Source: Comamonadaceae bacterium 2PF
Lineage (GTDB): Bacteria; Pseudomonadota; Gammaproteobacteria; Burkholderiales; Burkholderiaceae_C
Assembly (NCBI GenBank): GCA_005502875.1
Contig: SCMV01000045.1
Location: 1 to 32,509 of the forward strand
Length of the DNA: 32,509 nucleotides
Reading direction: 5' to 3'
Part shown: in pieces, positions 1 to 7,238 of the stretch
Numbering within the stretch: position 1 is the stretch's first letter
How the letters are laid out: each line of letters starts with the position of its first letter
Made by a program: the position numbers and the translations under genes
The notes under the pieces: generated by a model
Databases searched by the model: none
Told to the model about the DNA's origin: nothing
The model's input: the letters and a program-made list of their open reading frames with translations, nothing else

Positions 1-1
1 G

Positions 2-43
2 CCCAGTGCCATCCACCCCACGGCCGCCCCCGCGTTCAAGTGA
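2..43 (+). CDS. possible C-terminal end of an upstream gene (partial)
   Basis: The frame starting at base 2 is open to a TGA at 41-43 and reads PSAIHPTAAPAFK. Its codons are G/C-ending like those of the neighbouring genes. This could be the tail of a gene entering from the left. With only 13 residues visible no function can be given, and chance is not excluded. From here to the SDR start at 149 I see nothing else firm. Confidence 0.25.
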   Translation, partial: PSAIHPTAAPAFK

Positions 44-148
44 CAACACGCCCTCAAGCCCCCGACTCAAGTGGACCTTCGCGCCCCCGAAGCCACGCTG
101 CGTCCCTAACATGCGAGTCCTCACCCAAGCAGCACGAAGGACCCCAGC

Positions 149-901
149 ATGCAACGCAGACTCGATGGCAAGAAGGCCCTGATCACAGGCGGCAACAGCG
201 GCATCGGGCTGGCAACGGCGAAGCTCTTCCTTGAGCAAGGCGCGCAGGTGGCCATCACCGGCCGCAACGCCGAGGCGCTCAAGCAGGCGCAAGCAGAACT
301 GGGCGGCCAGGTGCTGACCTTCAAGTGCGACGCCGGCAAGGTCGGCGAGATCCAGGACTGCATGGCCACGCTGCAGGCCCAGTGGGGCGGCATCGATGTG
401 CTGGTGGTCAACGCCGCCATCGCGGGCCCGGCACCGTTTGAACACGTGTCCGAAGCGCAGTTCGACGAGCTGGCATCGGTGAACTTCAAGGGCGTGTTCT
501 TCACGATCCAAAAGGCCTTGCCGTTGCTGTCGGCCGGCGCCAGCGTGATCGTGATGACCTCGATCTCCAACCAGATGGGCTCGCCCAACTTCAGCGTCTA
601 CGCCGCCTGCAAGGCCGCCCTGCGCTCCATGGTGCAGACGCTGGGCCTGGAGCTGATCCCGCGCGGCATCCGCGTCAACGCCATCAGCCCTGGCCCCATC
701 GCCACGCCGATGTGGAACAAGTTCGGCATGCCCGACGAGGTGGCGCAGGCCGTGCAGGCCGACGTGCAGCAGAAGTCGCCCAGCAAGCGCTTCGGGCAGA
801 CCGATGAGGTGGCGCGCACCGCCTTGTTCCTGGCCAGTGACGACGCGTCTTACATCGTCGGCCAGGAGATCGTGGTGGATGGGGGCATGAGCCTGCTTTG
901 A
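149..901 (+). CDS. SDR family NAD(P)-dependent oxidoreductase
   Basis: This is a classical short-chain dehydrogenase/reductase of 250 residues, the normal family length. It should carry out NAD(P)-dependent oxidation or reduction of an alcohol/carbonyl substrate in the cytoplasm. The Rossmann cofactor loop TGGNSGIG is at residues 13-20. A VNAA motif lies at about 87-90. The catalytic triad is canonical: Ser138, Tyr151 and Lys155 (YxxxK). The PGPI segment after the active site and the C-terminal YIVGQEIVVDGG are typical. The start is supported by GAAGGA about 8 bases upstream. Arg39 after the second beta strand (TGRN) hints at NADP(H) preference, which is inference. The substrate cannot be read from sequence. 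The gene converges on the TonB receptor gene and is not obviously in an operon. Confidence 0.9.
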   Translation: MQRRLDGKKALITGGNSGIGLATAKLFLEQGAQVAITGRNAEALKQAQAELGGQVLTFKCDAGKVGEIQDCMATLQAQWGGIDVLVVNAAIAGPAPFEHVSEAQFDELASVNFKGVFFTIQKALPLLSAGASVIVMTSISNQMGSPNFSVYAACKAALRSMVQTLGLELIPRGIRVNAISPGPIATPMWNKFGMPDEVAQAVQADVQQKSPSKRFGQTDEVARTALFLASDDASYIVGQEIVVDGGMSLL

Positions 902-917
902 GGGCTCTGAGCGTCGC

Positions 918-935
918 GAGGGCCATGAGGCCCTC
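918..935. terminator. hairpin between convergent genes, possible bidirectional terminator
   Basis: A perfect 7-bp stem GAGGGCC/GGCCCTC with an ATGA loop lies between the SDR stop and the stop of the convergent TonB receptor gene. There is no U-tract, so it may be a weak or factor-assisted terminator. Position is the main support. Confidence 0.4.
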
Positions 936-941
936 CCCCCC

Positions 942-3134
942 TCACATGCTGTACGAGGCCTGCAAGTAGAACGAGCGCCCCGGCAGGGGCAGGTCGCCAG
1001 GGATGTTGTCCCCTGCGCTGGTGGGCTCGCGCGCGTCCGCATCAAACAGGTTGCGAACGGACGCCGAGAACTCCCAGCCTTTGCTGATCGAGGAGCTGCG
1101 CAAGGTCAGGTCCACGGTGGTGTAGTCCGCCACGTCGGGGCGGCTGTCGCCGAGCGCGCGCTTGCGCCCCGCCACCCGGTTGACCTGCCCACCCACTTGC
1201 CAGCCATTGGCCACGCTCCAGTCCATGCGCCCGAAGAGGTGGTGGCGCGGGGCAAAGCCTGCGTCATGGCCGGTGGCTTCGTCCACCGAGCGCTGCCAGG
1301 CGTAGTGGCCTTGCAAGCGCAGGGTGCTGGTCGCCCGCCAGACGGCCTCCAGCTCCATCCCCTTGCCATGCTGGGTGCCCGCGTTGTTCCACACGCTCAC
1401 GCCGGTGCCTTGGTCCGTCGTGCGGATGATGCCCCTCATGCGGTAGTGAAACAGGCTCAGGTTCACGTCGGTGTCGGGGCGTGCCTGCCAGGCAAAGGCC
1501 GCTTCCCACGTGCCGATGGTTTCCGGCTTGAGGTCGGGGTTGCCTTGGGCCACCGGGTTGTTGATGCTGTACTGCTCGGTCAAGGCGGGTGCGCGAAAGG
1601 CCTTGCCGTACAGCAGTTTCGCCGTCAGGTCGACCGATGCGTCCCACACCATGGCCAGGCGAGGGTTGGTGGTGTCGCCGTTGTCTGAGTAGCGATCGTG
1701 GCGAACGCCGCCTGTCAGCACCCAGTCCTGGGCAAAGCGCCACTCGTCCTGCACGTAGGCGTAGTCGACCTTGCGGCGCTGAGGGGTGAGGAAGGACTCG
1801 CCCACCGGCACCCGCACCACCGAGCCATCGCCCCTGACCACAGGAACGGCTGTCGGCTTGCCAGAAATGGGCACCACGACGAAGTTGAAGTTCTTGAACT
1901 CCTGCGTCTTGTACAGGTCCAGGTCGTCGTGCCCCACGCCAAACCGCAGGCTGTGGCCATCCAGGCCGCTGTAGGTGCTCACGGCCGACAAGCGCAGTTG
2001 CCGCTCCCAGGTGTGGGGGCCACCGAACATGCCATTCGGGAAAGCGCCTGCCGAGGCGCCCGGAGGGAACAGCATCAAAGGCTCAGGGATCTGCTGCGTG
2101 TAGTGCATGTAGCTGGCGCTCAGCCCCAGGTCCCAATCGCGCGCCAGCTCGATGCCGCTCCAAGACACATCGGTGTTGATGCGCTCGCTCTTGCCTCGGC
2201 CCACCGGGTCCAGGGCACGCGCCACGCCCGCGCCCGTCTCGCCCTCGCGCAGCACGTAGCCCAGCCGCCAACGCACGTTCTGGTGGCTGAGGTCCAGGCC
2301 GGCATCCAGCCCCTTGTTGCCCGTGTTGACCGGCCCGGGTGCCAGGCTGGCCGACGACCCCGCCGAGCTGTCGATGTAGCTCTGGGTGTCCGCGCTGATC
2401 CGTTCCTTGAACCCGTCGGTGCGCCCAGCCCGGAAATGAGCCGCGACGTCCATCGGCCCCAGCTTGCCGCCGTGCAGCACCCAGGCATCGTGGGTGTTGA
2501 AGGAGCCGCCACGCGCACCCACTTCGGTGCCCTGGATGTCGGCAGACGTCTTGGTGATGATGTTGATGACGCCCGAGAAGGCATCTGCGCCATACAAAGC
2601 CGAGCCCGGGCCACGGATGACCTCGATGCGCTCGACGTTCTCCAGCGGCACACCGTAGCCGAACAGGCCCCGGTTGCCGATGAACATGGTCGTCATCGGC
2701 ACGCCGTTCTGGAGCACCAATGTCTGTGGGTTGTAGTCGCTGCTGATGCCGCGGAACTGGTACAGCGGCGTGTAGGCCACCGGGCTGCGGCTGACGTGCA
2801 CGCCGGGCACGGTCTCCATCACGTCATTGAGGTCGGTCGCGCCCATGGCCTTGATGTCCTGGGCGGTGATGACCGTGGCCACGGCAGGTGCGCGGCGCAA
2901 GGGCTGCTGGGCACCCGTGGCGATGCTGACCGTGGCCTTGTCACCGAACGAGAGGGCCAGCTCGTCTTCTTCGCCAGAAGGTTTGCCCTCCAGGGCTTGG
3001 GCTTGCACGGCGACGGGCGTCAAGAGGGCCTGCCCAAGCAGCATGCAGGCCACGGCCCGCATCAACTGGCTCAGCGATGGGACGCGCGGCGCGGCACCAA
3101 CCAGTGCCAAGGTCACGGGAACGAAACGAGACAT
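942..3134 (-). CDS. TonB-dependent outer-membrane receptor
   Basis: This is a 730-residue outer-membrane transporter. It has an export signal (a hydrophobic stretch ending near VAVQAQA), then a plug domain with the typical phrases VPGVHVSR, VERIEVIRGPGSALYGADAF and SGVINIITK, and then a beta-barrel with alternating aromatic strands. The C-terminus retains the receptor-type NLFDADAREP and SFYLQASYSM segments, although the last residue is Met rather than the usual aromatic. The frame is open upstream to 3725, but the extra part overlaps the neighbouring gene and is not receptor-like. ATG at 3134 is the chosen start; ATG at 3062 (MRAVACMLLG) would also give a signal peptide. It follows, by 139 bases, a periplasmic binding-protein gene on the same strand. 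The ligand is not evident. Confidence 0.9.
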   Translation of the reverse strand: MSRFVPVTLALVGAAPRVPSLSQLMRAVACMLLGQALLTPVAVQAQALEGKPSGEEDELALSFGDKATVSIATGAQQPLRRAPAVATVITAQDIKAMGATDLNDVMETVPGVHVSRSPVAYTPLYQFRGISSDYNPQTLVLQNGVPMTTMFIGNRGLFGYGVPLENVERIEVIRGPGSALYGADAFSGVINIITKTSADIQGTEVGARGGSFNTHDAWVLHGGKLGPMDVAAHFRAGRTDGFKERISADTQSYIDSSAGSSASLAPGPVNTGNKGLDAGLDLSHQNVRWRLGYVLREGETGAGVARALDPVGRGKSERINTDVSWSGIELARDWDLGLSASYMHYTQQIPEPLMLFPPGASAGAFPNGMFGGPHTWERQLRLSAVSTYSGLDGHSLRFGVGHDDLDLYKTQEFKNFNFVVVPISGKPTAVPVVRGDGSVVRVPVGESFLTPQRRKVDYAYVQDEWRFAQDWVLTGGVRHDRYSDNGDTTNPRLAMVWDASVDLTAKLLYGKAFRAPALTEQYSINNPVAQGNPDLKPETIGTWEAAFAWQARPDTDVNLSLFHYRMRGIIRTTDQGTGVSVWNNAGTQHGKGMELEAVWRATSTLRLQGHYAWQRSVDEATGHDAGFAPRHHLFGRMDWSVANGWQVGGQVNRVAGRKRALGDSRPDVADYTTVDLTLRSSSISKGWEFSASVRNLFDADAREPTSAGDNIPGDLPLPGRSFYLQASYSM

Positions 3135-3273
3135 CCACTGTTCCAGTCTTTTTGCGCCGGGCCGATTGTGTGGCTTCTTCGGACGTTTGCAAAGCGCATG
3201 ACTCCCTGTCGCAGCGCGCCAGCGACACCTGTGACCGCTGCCGTGGGCGAACGATAACAACCAGCCTCCCATC

Positions 3274-4305
3274 TCATTGCTCGGGGAAAACCAGATGGAT
3301 GCGTTGCTTTGAAGCACCCAGGTCCAGCCCGAGGTGCTCGGCCGTGCGTGTGTTGGCCGCCGTGAGCAACTGCTTGAGCGCCTGGATGCCCCGAGGTGCC
3401 TGCCCTCCCGGCTGCAGCGATGCCAACGCGGCACCGGCCAGGAAGCGCCCGATCTCGATGTTGTCTGGGTACAGCGAAAACAGCGCGCCACGGCGCACAT
3501 GCATCGCGTTGCTGGAGAAGACCACCAGGTTCTGCCGCCAGCACTCGCGCAGCACCAGGGGCAGCACGGTGGAGTCCTCGACCGTGGTGGAGTCCTGGGG
3601 CAGCCACAAGGCATCGCGCTTGGGGTGGAGCGATCCGAGCAGCTCCTGGTAACGCTGCACGGCGCCCTTGAGGTCGTCGGCCTCCAAGGCCAGCAGCTCC
3701 AGCGACTGCGCCTTGGCCGCCTCACGCGCCAGGTGGATCAACCAATCGTTCTGCCTGGGGTCATGGACCACCACCACGCGCTTGACGAAGGGCGCGAAGG
3801 CCTTGAGCTTGGCAAACAGCACGTCGGGCTCGGGCGCCAGGCTTTGCACCAACATGCCCTGGGCTTCGGATTCGGGCACAGACAGCACACCGCCCGCCAC
3901 CACGCTGAACTGCTTGTCCAGCTGGGCGGCGGCTTTCAGGCCACTGCGCCCCAAGGCAATCACCGCCTTCACGTCACGCTTGCGCAACTCGGCCGACATG
4001 GCTGGCGCGGTGCCGCCCATCGGGAGGGCGATGCCGAAGACTTTGCCTCGCGCACGGTCCTCGACGCCTTCGATGATGGCGCCAAAGACACTGCGGTAGG
4101 GCTCGCCGATGTCGGGGTAGATCACCGCCAAGTTGGCCCGACCGCCTTCTTCTTCAGCGGCCAGCAACGGGCCTGCGGGCACCAGCGCGCATGCCCATGC
4201 CAACAACACAGAGCCGAGCCACGCGACGGCTCGCCATGGATGCCTTGCTGAGAACAAGAAACTCCCCAATTGCTTGTTCGGCCACTGACAGCCGTGCCCG
4301 GACAT
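3274..4305 (-). CDS. periplasmic ABC-type substrate-binding protein (ABC_sub_bind/TrpX-like), orphan
   Basis: The mature part begins after a hydrophobic export signal ending GPLLAAEEEG. It resembles the ABC_sub_bind family: AVIYPDIGEPYRSVFGAII, then KAVIALGRSGLKAA, RVVVVHDPRQNDWLIHLA, and a final domain with DALWLPQDSTTVEDSTVLP and VVFSSNAMHVRRGALFSLYPD. Such proteins bind small ligands between two periplasmic lobes. No permease or ATPase gene is nearby; the partner is a TonB-dependent receptor gene 139 bases downstream. ATG at 4305 is given as the start. A TTG at 4257 has a better ribosome site (GGGGAG 4 bases upstream) and yields a shorter, cleaner signal peptide (MFSARHPWRAVAWLGS), so the true start may be 4257. 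The ligand is unknown. Similar SBP/receptor pairs occur in Burkholderiales; that is family recollection, not evidence from the window. Confidence 0.8.
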   Translation of the reverse strand: MSGHGCQWPNKQLGSFLFSARHPWRAVAWLGSVLLAWACALVPAGPLLAAEEEGGRANLAVIYPDIGEPYRSVFGAIIEGVEDRARGKVFGIALPMGGTAPAMSAELRKRDVKAVIALGRSGLKAAAQLDKQFSVVAGGVLSVPESEAQGMLVQSLAPEPDVLFAKLKAFAPFVKRVVVVHDPRQNDWLIHLAREAAKAQSLELLALEADDLKGAVQRYQELLGSLHPKRDALWLPQDSTTVEDSTVLPLVLRECWRQNLVVFSSNAMHVRRGALFSLYPDNIEIGRFLAGAALASLQPGGQAPRGIQALKQLLTAANTRTAEHLGLDLGASKQRIHLVFPEQ

Positions 4306-4440
4306 TCTCCATGGCCGCCCGTTTCCCATGTGTCGCGTTGGCGCATCTGCGAGCACGCATGGGTGCATCGCGCGAAAGATCACCGCAAGCGCCACACCCC
4401 CCATTCGCGGTTGAGCCCGTGACAAGGGGGGTGACGGCCC

Positions 4441-4485
4441 CTCGCGCGAGAGGCATCCTCGCGCCTGCTCTAAATGTTTCAACAT
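4441..4485. promoter_or_regulatory. palindromes upstream of the TPP-enzyme operon
   Basis: Two symmetrical elements lie just ahead of the TPP-enzyme gene: a 10-bp palindrome CTCGCGCGAG at 4441-4450, and the inverted repeat ATGTT-TC-AACAT at 4474-4485. They sit in the divergent control region shared with the substrate-binding protein gene. They could be operator sites, but no regulator gene adjoins them. GC-rich palindromes can occur by chance. Confidence 0.25.
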
Positions 4486-4521
4486 GTAATCTCACGGGGC
4501 ATGAGATTCAGGAACCATGTC

Positions 4522-6396
4522 ATGCAGTCCGCAGTAAAAGCCCCACCCGCGTCTCCATCCCTCACCGTGAGCGCCGCCTCACTGATCGTCTCCTACCTCG
4601 AGGCGATTGGCGTGGACCACGTCTTCGGCGTGCCAGGCGGCGCGATCGAGCCGCTCTACAACGCCATGGCCCAGAGCATGCGCCAAGGTGGTCTGCGGCC
4701 CGTCGTGGCCCGGCATGAGGCCGGCGCCGCCTTCATGGCCGACGGCTACGCCCGAGAGACAAGCAAGATCGGTGTGTGCGTCGCCACCTCGGGCCCGGGC
4801 GCCACCAACCTCATCACGGGTGTCGCCTGCGCCCACGACAACGGCGTGCCCATGCTGGTCATCACCGGCCAGCCCTCCTTGCCCGTCTTCGGCAAGGGCG
4901 CGCTGCAGGAATCGTCTTGCACCGGCATCAACACGGTGGGCATGTTCAGCCACTGCACGCGCTACAACACGCTGGTGTCCCACGTGGACCAGCTGGAGAC
5001 CAAGCTGGTGCAGGCCTTGATGCGCGCCACGCAGACACCGCGTGGCCCCGTCCACCTGTCCATCCCCCTGGACATCTTGCGTGCGCCGGTGGAACAGCGC
5101 CTGTCGCCCCAGCACCTGCAAAAGCTGATGCGCACGCCGTCCATGCTCGACGAGGAGGCCGTGCGCGAGCTCTTCCTCATGCTGCCGGGCACGCGCAGGA
5201 TGGTGCTCATCATCGGGGGCGATTGCGGTGAGGCCATCGACGCCATCATCCACTTCGCCGAGATGACCAACTCACCCTTCGTGACCACGCCGGACGCCAA
5301 GGGCCTGATCAACCCGCACCACGCGCTATACCGGGGCGTGTTCGGCTTTGCCGGCCACCGCTCTGCGTGGGAGGCCCTCAACGACGACACCGAGCTGGTG
5401 CTGGCCATCGGCACCAGCCTGCGCGAGTGGACCAGCGCCGCCTGGAGCAACAGCGTGCTCAACCGCAAGCTGGTGCACATCGACGACACCGACGAGCACC
5501 TGCGCCACTCCCCCATGGCTCGCCACCACGTGCGTGGCCGCATCCGCACGGTGTTCGAGCGCCTGCTGGACGTGATGCACATCGAGCAAGAGGCCCTGGG
5601 CATGCCCTGGAACGCCTCGCACAACCAACCGCCGACCGCCCGGGCGATCGTGTCCCTTCGCGAGCCCGAGAAGGTGCAAAGCAACGCCACCCCGATCAAG
5701 CCGCAGCGCCTGATGGTGGAGCTGTCCAAGCGCTTGCCGCCAACCACGCGCTTCCTGGCCGATGCCGGCAACGCAACGGCCTGGGCCATCCACTACCTCG
5801 AGTCGCGCAACAACCGCCGCCTGGGCCTGGTGCCCACCGCTGGCTCTGCGGCCGCGGCCGCGTCAGAGCCCGCAGCAGATGCGGGCAAGCCAGCCCGCAG
5901 CGCCTGGCGTGGCGAGCGCCGTCAGGACCGCGCCGGCTGGCTGCGCGTGCTGATGGACTTTGCGCCGATGGGCTGGGCCATCGGGGCCGCCGTGGGCATC
6001 GCACAGGCCAAGCCGAATTGCCCGGTGGTCTGCATCACCGGCGATGGCAGCTACCTGATGAACGGCCAGGAGATCACCGTTGCCGCGCAAGAAGGCCTGA
6101 CCGTCATCTTCGTGATCCTCAACGATGCGGCTTTGGGCATGGTCAAGCATGGCCAGCGACTGGCCGGCGCCGAACGCGTGGCCTTCGAGCTGCCGGAGGT
6201 CGACTACGCCGCGATGGCGCGGTCCATGGGCGTGGCAGGCCATGTCATCCGTGGCCCGGAAGACTTCGATGCGCTGGACATGAACGCCATCCTGCAGCGC
6301 CAGGGCCCCACCTTGCTCGACATCCGCATCGATGGGGAGGAGGTGCCGCCCATGGACCTGCGCATGCAGACCCTCGAAGCAGGCGCCACGACATGA
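4522..6396 (+). CDS. thiamine-diphosphate-dependent enzyme, acetolactate synthase-like
   Basis: This is a 624-residue member of the acetolactate synthase/glyoxylate carboligase/oxalyl-CoA decarboxylase superfamily. The N-terminal pyrimidine-binding domain has the catalytic glutamate in ARHEAGAAFMADGYAR (Glu66) followed by TSGPGATNLITGVA. The central domain is at about residues 190-330. The pyrophosphate-binding domain has GDGSYLMNGQEITVA near residue 507 and NDAALGMVKHGQ. An Ala/Arg-rich insertion of about 30-35 residues near 440-475 (AGSAAAAASEPAADAG onward) replaces the short loop normally preceding the glycine-rich segment. ATG 4522 is chosen over 4474 and 4501 because AGGA lies 8 bases upstream and family similarity begins soon after. 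The stop overlaps the next start (ATGA). Linkage to two citrate-synthase-like proteins argues against ordinary branched-chain synthesis. The reaction is unassigned. Confidence 0.85.
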   Translation: MQSAVKAPPASPSLTVSAASLIVSYLEAIGVDHVFGVPGGAIEPLYNAMAQSMRQGGLRPVVARHEAGAAFMADGYARETSKIGVCVATSGPGATNLITGVACAHDNGVPMLVITGQPSLPVFGKGALQESSCTGINTVGMFSHCTRYNTLVSHVDQLETKLVQALMRATQTPRGPVHLSIPLDILRAPVEQRLSPQHLQKLMRTPSMLDEEAVRELFLMLPGTRRMVLIIGGDCGEAIDAIIHFAEMTNSPFVTTPDAKGLINPHHALYRGVFGFAGHRSAWEALNDDTELVLAIGTSLREWTSAAWSNSVLNRKLVHIDDTDEHLRHSPMARHHVRGRIRTVFERLLDVMHIEQEALGMPWNASHNQPPTARAIVSLREPEKVQSNATPIKPQRLMVELSKRLPPTTRFLADAGNATAWAIHYLESRNNRRLGLVPTAGSAAAAASEPAADAGKPARSAWRGERRQDRAGWLRVLMDFAPMGWAIGAAVGIAQAKPNCPVVCITGDGSYLMNGQEITVAAQEGLTVIFVILNDAALGMVKHGQRLAGAERVAFELPEVDYAAMARSMGVAGHVIRGPEDFDALDMNAILQRQGPTLLDIRIDGEEVPPMDLRMQTLEAGATT

Positions 6397-7238
6397 GCAG
6401 CGCTTCATCGCCCCTGCACACCCGCATCTGGCAGGAAGAGCCGCAAGCCGACAACCCCTTCGCGACGCACACGGCCCATTGCCACGGCTACGACGTCTAC
6501 GGCCAGATGCTGGGTCGCGCCAGCTGGGTAGACATGCTCTACCTGCTGTTCAAGGGGCAAGCGCCCTCGCCCGCACAGGCCCGCCTGCTCGATGCCTTGG
6601 CGCTGGCACTGGCCAACCCCGGGCCTCGTGACCCCATGGTGCATGCCGCCATGTGTGGAGGCGTGGGCGGCTCTCACGCCGCAGCCAGCCTGATCGCCGC
6701 GCTGGCCGTGGGCGCGGGGCAAAGCGGTGGCGCGCGCGATGTGCGCCTGGCCATGGACGCCTGGCTTCACTGGGACGCTGCCGCCGCCGATGACCAGGCC
6801 GCCCAGATCGCCTGCCTGATCGCCCATGACATGCCTGCGTGGCTGGCCACGTCTGACTCGGGCTGGCCAGCGCGCGAGCACCCCGCAGGTTTTGACCCGC
6901 ACGGTGTGAGCACGGCAGGCATCGTGCTCAAGGCGTTGCGGGCCTTGGCGGGCATGGGCGTCGGCCCTCGCCTGAGCTGGCTGCAGGCGCAGCTCGGCGC
7001 GCTTGAGGCGGCTGCATCCATGCCGCTGGCCATGACGGGCCTGGCTGCAGCGGCCTTCGCCGACCTGGGCTTCACCCCCATGGAGGGCGAGATGCTGCAC
7101 CTGTTGCTGAGGCTGCCGGGCACCGCTGCTCATGCGCTGGAGCAGCAAACGGTCTACGGCTTCAAGCGCTTTCCTTATCCCCCGGTTGACCTGCAGGACG
7201 ACCCTTTGGTGAAGCACCCGCAGGAGCGCGTCGCATGA
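6393..7238 (+). CDS. short citrate synthase-family protein (citryl-CoA lyase-like), first of two
   Basis: This 281-residue protein is shorter than citrate synthase (about 430). The N-terminal part, HGYDVYGQMLGRASWVDMLY, matches the family opening region. The segment DPMVHAAMCGGVGG up to AVGAGQSGGARDV corresponds to the helix pair carrying the first catalytic histidine (GPxHGGANE in citrate synthases). In this protein that position reads GQSGGA, so the histidine is absent. The later GFDPHGVST resembles GFGH but is shifted, and the PNVDF aspartate has no clear equivalent in ASMPLAMTGLAAAAF. The start overlaps the previous stop (ATGA) and the stop overlaps the next start, which implies translational coupling. 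It may be a pseudo-enzyme subunit, a lyase with altered chemistry, or half of a heteromer with the next gene. Confidence 0.7.
   Translation: MSSASSPLHTRIWQEEPQADNPFATHTAHCHGYDVYGQMLGRASWVDMLYLLFKGQAPSPAQARLLDALALALANPGPRDPMVHAAMCGGVGGSHAAASLIAALAVGAGQSGGARDVRLAMDAWLHWDAAAADDQAAQIACLIAHDMPAWLATSDSGWPAREHPAGFDPHGVSTAGIVLKALRALAGMGVGPRLSWLQAQLGALEAAASMPLAMTGLAAAAFADLGFTPMEGEMLHLLLRLPGTAAHALEQQTVYGFKRFPYPPVDLQDDPLVKHPQERVA

Noticed and set aside
1698..3257. Long plus-strand open frame across the TonB receptor gene
   Set aside because: It is antisense to a clear receptor gene, rich in His/Arg/Ala as expected from reverse reading of GC-rich codons, and resembles no protein family.
3135..3273. Possible cobalamin riboswitch ahead of the TonB receptor gene
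   Set aside because: The minus strand has a short stretch loosely like the B12 box, but the conserved box and the flanking GCCACTG-type elements do not match and no convincing fold was found.
3135..3725. N-terminal extension of the TonB receptor frame by 197 residues
   Set aside because: The added part overlaps the substrate-binding gene, is Arg/Ser/Cys-rich and lacks any signal peptide; the receptor signal begins after ATG 3134 or 3062.
5840..5870. Short GCGGCC repeats as a possible microsatellite or site-specific element
   Set aside because: They encode the Ala-rich insert in frame and are too short to count as an independent repeat element.
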